From JBHHYN01 sp046757565 (GTDB taxonomy: Bacteria; Pseudomonadota; Gammaproteobacteria; Eutrophobiales; Eutrophobiaceae), in NCBI GenBank assembly GCA_046757565.1, contig JBHHYN010000022.1:1-31877 (forward strand): 31,877 bases of DNA, given 5' to 3'. Of the stretch, positions 1 through 8,750 are shown one piece after another. Numbering within the stretch: position 1 is the first letter of the stretch; every line of letters begins with the position of its first letter. The notes beneath the pieces are model-generated. The model was not told the DNA's origin. It was given only the letters and a program-made list of their open reading frames with translations, and ran no database searches. A program made the position numbers and the translations under genes.

Positions 1-123
1 GACGGGCTACTGTTTATATATCAACCCACAGATTCTGCTGAAGACCCGAAAATCTTTTCCCCAGGTAATTTCAATATATCCAGCTTGCTTTATATCGTTT
101 AACAGAATGTGACTTAATCGATT

Positions 124-993
124 TTATAGTAATTCTGAAATGGTTGAGCCCAATAATGCAGGGGACCTCACCGTTGTTACGCCTGCCGCTTCAAGTGCTG
201 TGAACTTGTCGTCGGCAGTCCCCTTGCCGCCGGATATAATGGCGCCCGCATGTCCCATGCGTTTTCCGGGCGGGGCGGTAACACCGGCGATATAAGCGAC
301 AACAGGTTTGCCGACATTGTCCTTGATGAATGTAGCCGCCTCTTCCTCCGCCGTACCGCCAATTTCACCCACCATAATGATCCCTTTGGTGCCGGGGTCC
401 TGCGCGAACAGATCAAGGCAGTCGATGAAATCCATGCCGTGGATCGGATCGCCTCCTATACCTACACAGGTGCTTTGACCCAGGCCGGCCAGAGTGGTCT
501 GGTGTACGGCCTCATAGGTAAGCGTCCCGGAGCGCGAGACAATCCCAACACAACCGGGGGTGTGTATATTGGCAGGCATGATGCCTATCTTGCATTCGCC
601 TGGTGTAATGATGCCCGGACAATTAGGTCCGATCAGGCGTGTATCCGGATGTTGATCAAGGTAAGCCCTGACTTTAATCATATCCAATACGGGGATGCCT
701 TCAGTGATGCAGATGATTAGCTTGATTCCGGAATCGGCTGCTTCGGTGATCGCCTCAGCTGCGAATGCGGCGGGGACCATGATCATGCTGGCGGTAGCGC
801 CTGTCTCTTCTACGGCTTCGTGAACAGTATTAAAAACCGGACGATCCAGATGGGTTGCGCCACCGCGTCCAGGGGTGACGCCACCGATCAACTCCGTGCC
901 GTATTCGATTGCCTGTTCAGCATGGAATGTCCCTTGGCGCCCGGTAAAACCCTGAACCAGGACTTTGGTATGCTTATCTACAAGGATTGCCAT
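124..993 (-). CDS. sucD: Succinyl-CoA synthetase alpha subunit
   Basis: This subunit binds CoA and carries the phosphohistidine of succinyl-CoA synthetase, the TCA-cycle enzyme that interconverts succinyl-CoA and succinate with ATP/GDP-type phosphorylation in the cytoplasm. The N-terminus has the CoA-binding GFTGRQGTFH motif (residues about 15-24). The active-site histidine lies in GHAGAIISGGKGT, at about residue 248, matching the family position. At 289 residues it has the normal full length. Its start codon shares one base with the sucC stop (TGATG on the minus strand), so the two subunits are translationally coupled. No convincing intrinsic terminator is visible in the 123 bases downstream. 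The sucAB/lpd genes that often precede sucCD are not in the window, since the other side of sucC is a divergent pil operon. Confidence 0.98.
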   Translation of the reverse strand: MAILVDKHTKVLVQGFTGRQGTFHAEQAIEYGTELIGGVTPGRGGATHLDRPVFNTVHEAVEETGATASMIMVPAAFAAEAITEAADSGIKLIICITEGIPVLDMIKVRAYLDQHPDTRLIGPNCPGIITPGECKIGIMPANIHTPGCVGIVSRSGTLTYEAVHQTTLAGLGQSTCVGIGGDPIHGMDFIDCLDLFAQDPGTKGIIMVGEIGGTAEEEAATFIKDNVGKPVVAYIAGVTAPPGKRMGHAGAIISGGKGTADDKFTALEAAGVTTVRSPALLGSTISELL

Positions 994-2165
994 CAGGTGT
1001 TTTCCCCCTTCGCCGCCGCCACGACTTTATTCGCTGCATCCGCCAGATCATCGCCCGATATGATTTTCAGGCCACTCTCGTTCAGCAGTTGTTTTCCTTC
1101 TCCTACTTTTGTTCCTTCCAGTCTGACCACGACCGGAACGTTGACACCGACCTCTTTTACCGCATTGATGATCCCCTCTGCGATGAGGTCGCAGCGTACA
1201 ATTCCGCCAAAAATATTGACAAGAATGGCCTCGACCTTGGGATCGGAGACGATCAATTTAAATGCCTCGGTAACCCTTTCGGTTGTTGCACCCCCCCCGA
1301 CGTCCAGAAAGTTGGCCGGCTCTCCTCCATGTAACTTGATAATATCCATGGTCGCCATGGCCAGGCCCGCTCCGTTCACCATACAGGCAATATTGCCATC
1401 CAGGGCAATGTAATTTAGATCATAACGCTTGGCAATGTTCTCCTTTTCATCTTCCTGGGACGGATCACGCCACTCCTCTAACGCCGTCTGCCGGAACAGG
1501 GCATTGTCTTCTACGGCCACCTTGGCATCCAATGCCTCAAGATTACCGTCCTTTTTGATAATGAGCGGGTTGATCTCGACCAGGCTCAGATCCTTGTCGA
1601 TAAAGAGGCGATAAAGTCCCTGGAGAATAGCGATCAATTGCTTGCGTTGTTTATCATTCAGTTCAAGCTGAAAGCCGAGACGGCGGCACTGGTGGCTTTG
1701 CAATCCCATAATCGGGTCGATAGCAAATGTAAAGATTTCCCCGGGTTTGGTTGCGGCGACATCTTCGATATCCATTCCACCCGCCCTGGAGGCCATCACA
1801 GAGATACGGCGGCTGCTTCGGTCAACCAGTATGCCAAGATATAGTTCGGATTCAATCTCCGAAATTCCTTGTATTAGGACACAGTTGACCGGTTTGCCTT
1901 GGGGGCCTGACTGTCTGGTAACAAGACGTGTCCCCAGCATCGCTTTGACACACTCATCAAGTTCTTTTTTACTTCTCACGAGTTTGACCCCTCCGGCCTT
2001 ACCCCGGCCGCCGGCATGTACCTGGGCCTTCACCACCCAGCCGTCTCCCGCCAGGTCGGCGGCATGGCGAGTGGCCTCTTTTACGGAGTGGGCGGGTTTC
2101 CCTGGGGGGACAGGAATGCCATACTCTGAGAAGAGTAGTTTTGCCTGGTATTCATGTAGATTCAT
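993..2165 (-). CDS. sucC: Succinyl-CoA synthetase beta subunit (ADP-forming)
   Basis: This is the nucleotide-binding beta subunit of succinyl-CoA synthetase. It starts MNLHEYQAK, typical of the family, has the ATP-grasp segment QVHAGGRGKAGGVKL near residues 47-61, and carries the C-terminal succinyl-CoA ligase domain with NGAGLAMATMD and FLDVGGGA. The 390-residue length matches the family (about 388). It is the first gene of a two-gene minus-strand operon with sucD and overlaps its start by one base. A purine-rich stretch (AAGAAG on the minus strand, near 2172-2177) is a plausible ribosome site. The coding strand has a run of eight Gs (C8 at 1291-1298 on the plus strand) in the conserved GGG segment. 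The frame is intact there. Confidence 0.98.
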   Translation of the reverse strand: MNLHEYQAKLLFSEYGIPVPPGKPAHSVKEATRHAADLAGDGWVVKAQVHAGGRGKAGGVKLVRSKKELDECVKAMLGTRLVTRQSGPQGKPVNCVLIQGISEIESELYLGILVDRSSRRISVMASRAGGMDIEDVAATKPGEIFTFAIDPIMGLQSHQCRRLGFQLELNDKQRKQLIAILQGLYRLFIDKDLSLVEINPLIIKKDGNLEALDAKVAVEDNALFRQTALEEWRDPSQEDEKENIAKRYDLNYIALDGNIACMVNGAGLAMATMDIIKLHGGEPANFLDVGGGATTERVTEAFKLIVSDPKVEAILVNIFGGIVRCDLIAEGIINAVKEVGVNVPVVVRLEGTKVGEGKQLLNESGLKIISGDDLADAANKVVAAAKGENT

Positions 2166-2308
2166 ATTGTCTTCTTGCCTTATAGAGAGTGAAATCTGTA
2201 TAAAATATAGTCAAGACGGGTGTATGGAGAAATCATCATTACATGATCTTTGAACTCATAGTCAAAATCCCGTTATTTTCTTGGAAATAATTCAGGAAAT
2301 CAGGAACA
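2166..2308. other. Divergent intergenic region between sucC and the pilSR operon
   Basis: These 143 bases separate two divergent operons and must hold promoters for both. The segment is AT-rich. I could not pick a well-spaced -35/-10 pair in either direction. A minus-strand TTGACT at about 2208-2213 lies upstream of sucC but lacks a good -10 at 17 bp, so no promoter is assigned. Confidence 0.5.
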
Positions 2309-2545
2309 ATGTTTCGTCTGTTATTAATCATTGCTGTGGTCTTTACGGTGATAAGCCTTTTGCACAGGGCTATTTCCAATAAAATGACGTATAACAGGCA
2401 ACATCATAACAGACCACCATCGAAAATGGTCAGATGTGGCTATTGCCGACTCTATTTGACGCAAGATGAGGCCATTCGTGAAGACGATCAATTTTATTGT
2501 TGTCCGGAGCATAAACATTTGGCAATGATAAGCAAAGACGAATGA
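2309..2545 (+). CDS. Small PP0621-type membrane protein with Cys-rich tail, upstream of pilS
   Basis: This is a 78-residue protein with an N-terminal hydrophobic helix (about residues 3-19, FRLLLIIAVVFTVISLL) that should anchor it in the inner membrane. It is followed by a basic linker and a C-terminal zinc-ribbon-like part with C43-x2-C46 and C64-C65-x2-H68. Proteins of this type (the PP0621 family) are known directly upstream of pilS in pseudomonads and relatives, and their function is not established. The stop overlaps the pilS start (ATGA at 2542-2545), which implies translational coupling. It may modulate PilS or pilus assembly, but that is only inferred from position. Confidence 0.8.
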   Translation: MFRLLLIIAVVFTVISLLHRAISNKMTYNRQHHNRPPSKMVRCGYCRLYLTQDEAIREDDQFYCCPEHKHLAMISKDE

Positions 2546-4149
2546 ATACGCCAGTTTCAATTAACCAGACGGGAACAACTGCCTGGAGGGCGCTCACCTA
2601 CTTTAATTTCTACCGGTTTTTAATTGCCTTTCTCTTCGTTGCACTGTTCTGGATTGGGCAACTCCCCGAACCGCTTGGCGTGTATGATAGAACGCTGTTC
2701 TCACTGTCCACCCATATCTATTTATCAGTGGCCGTTGCGGCCCAATTCTTTATTCGCCTTCGCACCCCCCCTTATCCCTATCAGGTAATGGCCCAGGTGC
2801 TGGCAGATATAGTGATCGTCAGCCTGATGATGTACGCGAGCGCAGGGCTAAACAGTGGGTTTGGAATGTTATTGGTTATCACGGTAGCCGGTGGTGGTCT
2901 GTTGATCCCTGGAAAAATTGGTGTTTTGTTTGCTGCTTTGGCGACAATTGCCGTGCTGGGGCAGGAAGTGTATGTGCAGTTATATCGATTATTCCCTCCT
3001 CCCAATTATACCCATGCAGGATTTCTGGGGATCACCTTTTTTATTACGGCATTTATCAGCAAAACTCTGGCAAGCAGGGTCCAGGAGTCCGAGGCCCTTG
3101 CAGAACAACGCGCCGTCGATCTTGAGAAACTTGCCAAACTGAATGAACACATTGTACAGCGCTTGCAATCGGGGATTATTGTTCTTGATGATGCATTAAA
3201 TGTGCTCCTGTTGAATGAATCCGCAAAAAAATTACTGAATATTGGTGAGGATGAATATCACTTATCCATAGACAGGATTGCGCCAGAACTTGTTGATAAT
3301 GCCAGAGAGTGGTTAAGGGGATCTGGCGAGAAAACAATTGTATTTCGACACGTCAAAGGGGGCGTTGATATACAAACTTCATTCGTTTCATTGAATCTGG
3401 AACACAGGTTCGAACTGCTGCTTTTTCTTGATGATGTATCGGTACTGCGTCAACGGGCCCAGCAGATGAAACTGGCATCACTGGGCAGGTTGACGGCCAG
3501 TATCGCCCATGAAGTGCGTAATCCCCTCGGTGCAATCAGCCATGCGGGGCAGCTGTTATCGGAATCAAAATCGCTCGATCAGGAAGACAAGCGTCTGACG
3601 GCTATAATTGAAGAGCATTCGCAAAGAGTCAATAATATTATCGAAAATATCATGAGCATCAGCCGCCGGCAGCAGAGTGAACCCGTTAGCATCGAACTGC
3701 ATAAATGGCTGAACGATTTCATCGCAGAATTTGCAACAGACCATGGTTTGCTCGCGAATAGTATCAGTTTGTCCTGCGATCCGGATAAAGTCCTTGCCAG
3801 GATGGACCCTGTTCAGCTTCATCAGGTTCTCTGGAACCTGCTTGAAAACGGGATACGATACAGTCAGGGGCGCCCACTGCTTGAACTCATGTGTGCGATT
3901 AGAGATGAAACACTGAGACCTTATATCGATATCATCGATCACGGATCAGGTCTGTCCTCCAGGGTTGAAGAACATCTGTTTGAGCCTTTCTTCACTACTG
4001 AGGCAAACGGAACCGGCCTTGGTCTCTATATTGCGCGGGAGTTATGCGAGGCAAACCAGGCGACATTGAGTTTGCAAAAAAATACAAAAGATGGGTGTTG
4101 TTTCAGGATAAACTTCTCTCATCCTGAAAAACAGCATGTATTAGTATAA
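2542..4149 (+). CDS. pilS: Sensor histidine kinase PilS
   Basis: PilS is the inner-membrane histidine kinase that monitors pilin and phosphorylates PilR. The first ~190 residues are hydrophobic with about six membrane segments. A PAS-like region follows (about 205-310, LQSGIIVLDDALNVLLLNESA). The HisKA H-box SIAHEVRNPLGAISH has its phospho-accepting histidine at residue 323. The ATPase domain shows the N-box NLLENGIRYS (N432, N436), the G1-type DHGSGLS, the F-box EPFFTT and the G2 GTGLGL. The length (535) is usual for PilS. It overlaps the upstream small gene by 4 bases (ATGA) and pilR by one base (TAATG at 4147-4151), so the three form one operon. A C7 run at 2765-2771 lies inside the gene and the frame is intact. 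Confidence 0.96.
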   Translation: MNTPVSINQTGTTAWRALTYFNFYRFLIAFLFVALFWIGQLPEPLGVYDRTLFSLSTHIYLSVAVAAQFFIRLRTPPYPYQVMAQVLADIVIVSLMMYASAGLNSGFGMLLVITVAGGGLLIPGKIGVLFAALATIAVLGQEVYVQLYRLFPPPNYTHAGFLGITFFITAFISKTLASRVQESEALAEQRAVDLEKLAKLNEHIVQRLQSGIIVLDDALNVLLLNESAKKLLNIGEDEYHLSIDRIAPELVDNAREWLRGSGEKTIVFRHVKGGVDIQTSFVSLNLEHRFELLLFLDDVSVLRQRAQQMKLASLGRLTASIAHEVRNPLGAISHAGQLLSESKSLDQEDKRLTAIIEEHSQRVNNIIENIMSISRRQQSEPVSIELHKWLNDFIAEFATDHGLLANSISLSCDPDKVLARMDPVQLHQVLWNLLENGIRYSQGRPLLELMCAIRDETLRPYIDIIDHGSGLSSRVEEHLFEPFFTTEANGTGLGLYIARELCEANQATLSLQKNTKDGCCFRINFSHPEKQHVLV

Positions 4150-5474
4150 TGTCAAAAAAGATTGCATTGATTATTGACGATGAGCCGGATATTCGGGAAC
4201 TTCTCGAGATTACCCTTAATCGCATGCACATCGATTGCTTGTGTGGTGAAGACCTCAAAACCGCCAGGTCACTGTTAAAAAAACAGGATTTTGATATATG
4301 CCTTACCGATATGCGCCTGCCGGATGGTGATGGTGTTGAGTTTGTCTCCTATATTCAACATCACTATCCCGATCTGCCGGTTGCAGTAATTACTGCCCAC
4401 GGAAATATGGAGACCGCCATACAAGCTCTTAAATCCGGGGCATTTGATTTTCTTACCAAGCCCGTAGATCTTAAGCTACTTAGAACATTGGTAAATTCGG
4501 CGCTGAAATTATCGAATGAAAAAGCAAAGCCAAGACATACCCTGATCGGTGAAAGCAAGCCGATTAAAAATCTAAGACCTACGATTAGTAAACTGGCAAG
4601 AAGTCAAGCACCTGTGTACATAAGTGGTGAATCAGGAGTCGGTAAAGAACTGGTAGCAGCCATGATTCATGAGCAGGGACCGAGGGCTGCTAAACCCTTT
4701 GTCCCGGTAAACTGTGGTGCCATTCCTCACGAACTTATGGAGAGTGAATTTTTTGGATATAAAAAAGGGAGTTTCACCGGAGCTGTATCAGATAAGGACG
4801 GTTTGTTCCAGGCAGCGGAAGGAGGCACTCTATTCCTGGATGAAGTTGCTGAATTACCACAAAGTATGCAGGTAAAGCTTCTTCGATCGATTCAGGAAAA
4901 GAAGATCCGCCCGGTCGGGGAACAGGCAGAAACGCCAATCGACGTAAGAATTCTTAGCGCTACTCACAAGGATCTTAATGACCTGGTGAAAAGAGGGTTG
5001 TTCAGGCATGATTTATTTTATCGAATCAATGTTATTGAGCTGTTCGTGCCTCCACTTCGTAAACGTAAGGAGGATGTGCCATTGCTTGTTGAGCATATTT
5101 TGGAAGGTCTCGCAAAGGAAGCAGGCGTCATGAAAAGAAAAATATCGAAGGATGCTTTAAGTGCATTACGCGAATACAACTACCCGGGAAATGTCAGGGA
5201 ACTGGAGAATATGCTTGAGCGTGCAATGACTTTATGCAGCGGCACGGTGATCAGTCTGCAGGATTTAAAAATACCTGAAAATTTGAATGAAGATACACAA
5301 CAAATACAGCCAACAGGGGTAGCAAAACTGGATTCATATCTGGATGATGTCGAGAAGAATATGATAATTAATGCACTCGAAAAGACCCGCTGGAATAAAA
5401 CAAAAGCTGCCAAACTGCTTGGAATCAGTTTCAGGGCACTTCGCTATCGCCTGGAAAAGCTGGGACTGGAATAA
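4149..5474 (+). CDS. pilR: Sigma-54-dependent response regulator PilR
   Basis: PilR is the transcription activator that turns on pilA with RNA polymerase-sigma54. The receiver domain has D10-D11, phospho-acceptor D54 (CLTDMRLPDG) and K104 (TKPVD). The AAA+ domain has Walker A GESGVGKE (160-167), the sigma-54 contact loop GSFTGA (207-212) and Walker B GGTLFLDE (225-232). The C-terminal Fis-type helix-turn-helix reads WNKTKAAKLLGISFRALRYRL. The GSFTGA variant in place of GAFTGA is usual in PilR and does not indicate a defect. The length of 441 is normal. It is one base overlapped with pilS and only 6 bases from the next gene. The sigma-54 promoter at 8635-8650 is its likely target. Confidence 0.96.
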   Translation: MSKKIALIIDDEPDIRELLEITLNRMHIDCLCGEDLKTARSLLKKQDFDICLTDMRLPDGDGVEFVSYIQHHYPDLPVAVITAHGNMETAIQALKSGAFDFLTKPVDLKLLRTLVNSALKLSNEKAKPRHTLIGESKPIKNLRPTISKLARSQAPVYISGESGVGKELVAAMIHEQGPRAAKPFVPVNCGAIPHELMESEFFGYKKGSFTGAVSDKDGLFQAAEGGTLFLDEVAELPQSMQVKLLRSIQEKKIRPVGEQAETPIDVRILSATHKDLNDLVKRGLFRHDLFYRINVIELFVPPLRKRKEDVPLLVEHILEGLAKEAGVMKRKISKDALSALREYNYPGNVRELENMLERAMTLCSGTVISLQDLKIPENLNEDTQQIQPTGVAKLDSYLDDVEKNMIINALEKTRWNKTKAAKLLGISFRALRYRLEKLGLE

Positions 5475-5480
5475 ACAATC

Positions 5481-8456
5481 ATGGGTAATAAATCATTATG
5501 TAATATACTTTATTTTATTTTTTCGCTATCCGGATTTACTGGATTGATTTATGAGTCAATATGGTCTCATTACCTGAAGCTTTTTTTGGGCCACGCGGCC
5601 TATGCGCAGGTTCTTGTGCTCGTGATTTTTATGGGTGGTATGAGCATCGGGGCATGGTTGGCGGCTCGTCATACGTATAAATGGTTAAACTTATTAATAG
5701 TATACGCCCTGATTGAAGGGATCGTCGGTATTTTCGGAGTCACCTTTCATGATCTGTTTCATCAGGTTGAAATCTACTCCTTTGAAGTTGTAATACCTGC
5801 CTTATCTAATCCAGCGTGGGTCCATTTATATAAATGGACAATAGGTGCGTTATTGATCCTGCCTCAATCGTTGTTATTGGGTATGACATTTCCTTTGATG
5901 AGTAATGGAATAATCAGGATATACTCAAAGGACCCCGGCCGCACTTTATCGATGCTGTATTTTACAAACAGTATCGGGGCGGCGATTGGCGTCTTATTCA
6001 GTGGTTTCTATCTGATAGAAAAAGTCGGCCTGCCCGGCACAGTACTCACCGCAGGTATCATTAATATATTTCTTTCAATAACGGTCTACTTTTTGGTAAA
6101 GAATAAAACCGGATCAATTTCCGGCGATGAGATAAGTATTAGTAATCGCATTCCCATTCTATGGCTCCTCGCGGCCTTTATTACGGGCGCGGCATCATTT
6201 GTTTATGAAATCGCATGGATACGTATGCTTTCCATGGTTCTCGGCAGCAGTACTCACGCATTCGAATTAATGTTAAGTGCATTTATTACGGGACTTGCTT
6301 TCGGTGGTCTGTGGATCCGTAAACGCATAGATACGCTGAAGGACAAAGGATACTCAGCCGGAATCATCCAGATTGCCATGGGTATTTGCGCACTGCTGAC
6401 GATCCCGCTATACAACTACACTTTCGAGATAATGGGATTTCTGATGAATTCACTTTCACGTTCAGAATCAGGCTATCTCGTTTTCAACCTGGGGAGTCAT
6501 TTTATTTGTCTGCTTGTAATGTTACCGGCAACATTCTTTGCCGGCATGACCCTTCCCTTATTTACCCTGATTTTATTACAACAGAATTATGGTGAAAAAA
6601 GTATCGGACATATCTATGCGTTCAATACGTTGGGAGCTATTGCCGGTACTGTATTCACAGTATTCGTGGCAATGCCTTTTATGGGATTGAAATTTACAAT
6701 GGTATTTGGCAGCACTATGGATCTGATGCTGGGCGTGTTTCTGTTAGCTGTGGCAACAAAAAGAAATCTGGTATCTGCTAAGTTTATAAATCCGGCATTC
6801 ATCAGTATCTGTTTAATCATCGCTATATCCGTATTTTCCGGGTTTGATATCAGGAAGATGATGTCAACCGTATATCGCCATGGTGATTACATGAGAGCGA
6901 AGAATACGGAAATATTATTCCATAAAGATGGCAGGACCGCGTCTGTTGCAGTGAATAAATGGGATGGTGACGTGGTAATGATAACAACAAACGGGAAACC
7001 GGATGCTTCGATCAATATGAAGGATATGACAGAGCCGGCATGGGATGAAAGCACCATGCTTGTTACCGGTATACTGCCGCTGGCATTGAATCCGGATGCC
7101 AGGCAAATCGCAAACATCGGTATGGGGTCCGGATTGACAACACAGATGTTGTTGTCATGGCCTGGTGTCGAGAGAGTAGATACGATTGAAATAGAAGAAG
7201 CCATGGTTCAAGGCGCCATGAATTTTCGTCCCAGAGTAGAAAAAACATTCTCTGATCCGAGAAGCCATATTTATATAGAGGACGCTAAAACCTTTTTCTC
7301 AATTTATCAGAAGCAATATGACATCATAGTTTCGGAGCCATCCAATCCGTGGGTCAGTGGTGTATCCAGTCTCTTTACTGATGAATTTTATCATTCGGTC
7401 AGGAAATATATCAAACCAGGTGGCTTGCTGGTTCAATGGATCCAAGTATATGAGATCGATGAGGATCTTATTTTTTCTATTTTAAAGGCATTGTCAGAAA
7501 ATTTTTACGACTATAATATTTATGCCACAGATGTGAGTAATATTGTTATTGTAGCCAGCGTAGACAAGACATTGGATTTACCGGGAAGTGAAATATTTTC
7601 TTCAGATGAACTGGCTCTCAATCTTGGAAATATTGGTATTAAGAATATTCAGGATTTATACGCCCGGTTTTTATTAAATAAAGATTTTCTGGATGCCTAT
7701 ATCGAGAATACCAAGGTAAATAAAAACTCTGATTATTTTCCAATAGTGGATCTGAATGCACAACGCACCCGCTTCCTGAAACAAAACGCTTACGAAATTC
7801 TGAATGTGAGAAATTATGATTTTCCGATAATACAATATTTTCACCGCAACCTTGATTCTAACGGAATAACCAGTATTAGCAGTGGTGGTTCATACAGTTA
7901 TGCAAACCATGCAGCACGTGCTGAGAATATAAGAGATTATTTAAGAGGAGAAAAAATAGAGACCATACTAAGCAACGAGTTGATTAAATACGGGATATTA
8001 ATTGAAAAATCATCGGGTTGTACACCGTTTATCAATCCCGATATATGGATTGATTCCCTGTTTAACTTGATTATCTCTACGGTTTCTTATCTGGAACCTG
8101 ACGAGATTGAAGATTTGCTGAATATTGTTACGCCACGCTGTGAGAACCTTATGAATGAAAATCAGATTGCCTGGCTGGGTTTGTACAGGGCGATTGGTGA
8201 GCACAATTACGAGAAGATTGCAAAATATTCAAGTGCTCTGTTATCTATCGGCGGTAAATGGTCAGTCCAGCAGAGGCATTTTCTTTTTTCCGCCCTGTTT
8301 ACCAGTTTGATTAAACTTGAAGAATATAAACAGGCGTTATATCTATGGGACAGGTATCTGACTAAAATATCACCCGAGGTAACAAAGGTGCCGTTGATAT
8401 TAGAGATCCTTCACAGTATTGCAACACAGAGCAATATAAATAACCAGCCCCGATAG
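5481..8456 (+). CDS. Polytopic membrane protein fused to a spermidine-synthase-like domain
   Basis: This 991-residue protein has two hydrophobic blocks (about residues 5-205 and 225-440, each with several membrane helices), then a Rossmann-type spermidine-synthase-like domain (about 460-700), then a 290-residue mostly helical tail with weak helical-repeat character near the end (YKQALYLWDRYL). It belongs to the fused MFS/spermidine-synthase group. The aminopropyltransferase signature GGGDGG is replaced by IGMGSGL (about 543), and the usual catalytic Asp segment is replaced by SEPSNPWVSG (about 617-626). Real spermidine synthesis is therefore unlikely, though SAM or nucleotide binding remains possible. 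The gene starts 6 bases after pilR with only a weak upstream GGA, so it is probably read with pilSR. Its substrate and role beside pilA are unknown to me. Confidence 0.8.
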   Translation: MGNKSLCNILYFIFSLSGFTGLIYESIWSHYLKLFLGHAAYAQVLVLVIFMGGMSIGAWLAARHTYKWLNLLIVYALIEGIVGIFGVTFHDLFHQVEIYSFEVVIPALSNPAWVHLYKWTIGALLILPQSLLLGMTFPLMSNGIIRIYSKDPGRTLSMLYFTNSIGAAIGVLFSGFYLIEKVGLPGTVLTAGIINIFLSITVYFLVKNKTGSISGDEISISNRIPILWLLAAFITGAASFVYEIAWIRMLSMVLGSSTHAFELMLSAFITGLAFGGLWIRKRIDTLKDKGYSAGIIQIAMGICALLTIPLYNYTFEIMGFLMNSLSRSESGYLVFNLGSHFICLLVMLPATFFAGMTLPLFTLILLQQNYGEKSIGHIYAFNTLGAIAGTVFTVFVAMPFMGLKFTMVFGSTMDLMLGVFLLAVATKRNLVSAKFINPAFISICLIIAISVFSGFDIRKMMSTVYRHGDYMRAKNTEILFHKDGRTASVAVNKWDGDVVMITTNGKPDASINMKDMTEPAWDESTMLVTGILPLALNPDARQIANIGMGSGLTTQMLLSWPGVERVDTIEIEEAMVQGAMNFRPRVEKTFSDPRSHIYIEDAKTFFSIYQKQYDIIVSEPSNPWVSGVSSLFTDEFYHSVRKYIKPGGLLVQWIQVYEIDEDLIFSILKALSENFYDYNIYATDVSNIVIVASVDKTLDLPGSEIFSSDELALNLGNIGIKNIQDLYARFLLNKDFLDAYIENTKVNKNSDYFPIVDLNAQRTRFLKQNAYEILNVRNYDFPIIQYFHRNLDSNGITSISSGGSYSYANHAARAENIRDYLRGEKIETILSNELIKYGILIEKSSGCTPFINPDIWIDSLFNLIISTVSYLEPDEIEDLLNIVTPRCENLMNENQIAWLGLYRAIGEHNYEKIAKYSSALLSIGGKWSVQQRHFLFSALFTSLIKLEEYKQALYLWDRYLTKISPEVTKVPLILEILHSIATQSNINNQPR

Positions 8457-8490
8457 CGGTTTGACCGGCAAATAACGGATGCGTAACAGC

Positions 8491-8512
8491 CTGACAATTT
8501 ACGTCAGTTTTT
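8491..8512 (+). terminator. Possible weak terminator after the spermidine-synthase-like gene
   Basis: CTGAC (8491-8495) pairs with GTCAG (8503-8507) around a 7-base loop and is followed directly by TTTTT. The stem is only 5 bp, so termination would be weak. Its position, just after the stop at 8456 and before the pilA promoter, fits the end of the pilSR transcription unit. Confidence 0.3.
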
Positions 8513-8634
8513 GCTGAAAATAGGCTGGTCTCCCGGATTAATAGCAGTCTGGATTCTATCCCCGCTATTTAGTATTTTAGTAATTTCTTTTTAATACAAC
8601 AGGATACAGTCTTTATTCGTGCAATATAAATAGA

Positions 8635-8650
8635 TGGTATTAATTTTGCA
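8635..8650 (+). promoter_or_regulatory. Sigma-54 (-24/-12) promoter of pilA
   Basis: TGGTATTAATTTTGCA has GG at 8636-8637 and GC at 8648-8649 with exactly 10 bases between. The -12 element TTGCA is perfect and the -24 element is TGGTAT against the TGGCAC consensus. Transcription should begin about 12 bases further on, near 8661, giving a leader of about 90 bases before pilA. The activator would be PilR, encoded 3 kb upstream. Confidence 0.88.
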
Positions 8651-8676
8651 CTTTTCTAACTTACATGTTTCGATTC

Positions 8677-8694
8677 AGTCCAGGTGACTGGATT
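8677..8694 (+). promoter_or_regulatory. Hairpin in the pilA 5' leader
   Basis: AGTCCAG (8677-8683) pairs with CTGGATT (8688-8694) through a GTGA tetraloop of the stable GNRA class. The stem is 7 bp with one G-U pair. It falls at about +17 to +34 of the predicted sigma-54 transcript. No U-run follows, so it is not a terminator. It may protect the 5' end of the abundant pilin mRNA or be a regulatory site, which is inference. Confidence 0.5.
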
Positions 8695-8739
8695 ATGGTG
8701 TTACAGTTCATATCTTAAAATTACCCAAAAAATATCCTT

Positions 8740-8745
8740 AAGGAG
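8740..8745 (+). promoter_or_regulatory. Ribosome binding site of pilA
   Basis: AAGGAG lies 5 bases before the first ATG at 8751. It is the strongest Shine-Dalgarno match in the pil region and fits a highly expressed pilin. With a second ATG at 8754, either Met could serve as start, and the spacing suits both. Confidence 0.8.
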
Positions 8746-8750
8746 AACAG

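Larger units (their letters stand above)
8457..8750 (+). promoter_or_regulatory. pilA upstream control region
   Basis: This 294-base AT-rich gap lies between the spermidine-synthase-like gene and pilA. It contains a weak possible hairpin with T-run (8491-8512), the sigma-54 promoter, the leader hairpin and the pilA ribosome site, each listed separately. The stretch 8513-8634 is where PilR would be expected to bind. I did not find an unambiguous repeated operator there. Confidence 0.6.

Noticed and set aside
1291..1298. C8 run in sucC as a possible frameshift
   Set aside because: The frame is intact and the run encodes the conserved GGG segment.
250..1413. Long plus-strand open frames opposite sucD and sucC
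   Set aside because: They are antisense shadows of strongly conserved sucCD. Their translations have no recognisable motif.
4767..4784. PilR sigma-54 loop reads GSFTGA, not GAFTGA
   Set aside because: This variant is usual in PilR proteins and not a sign of lost function.
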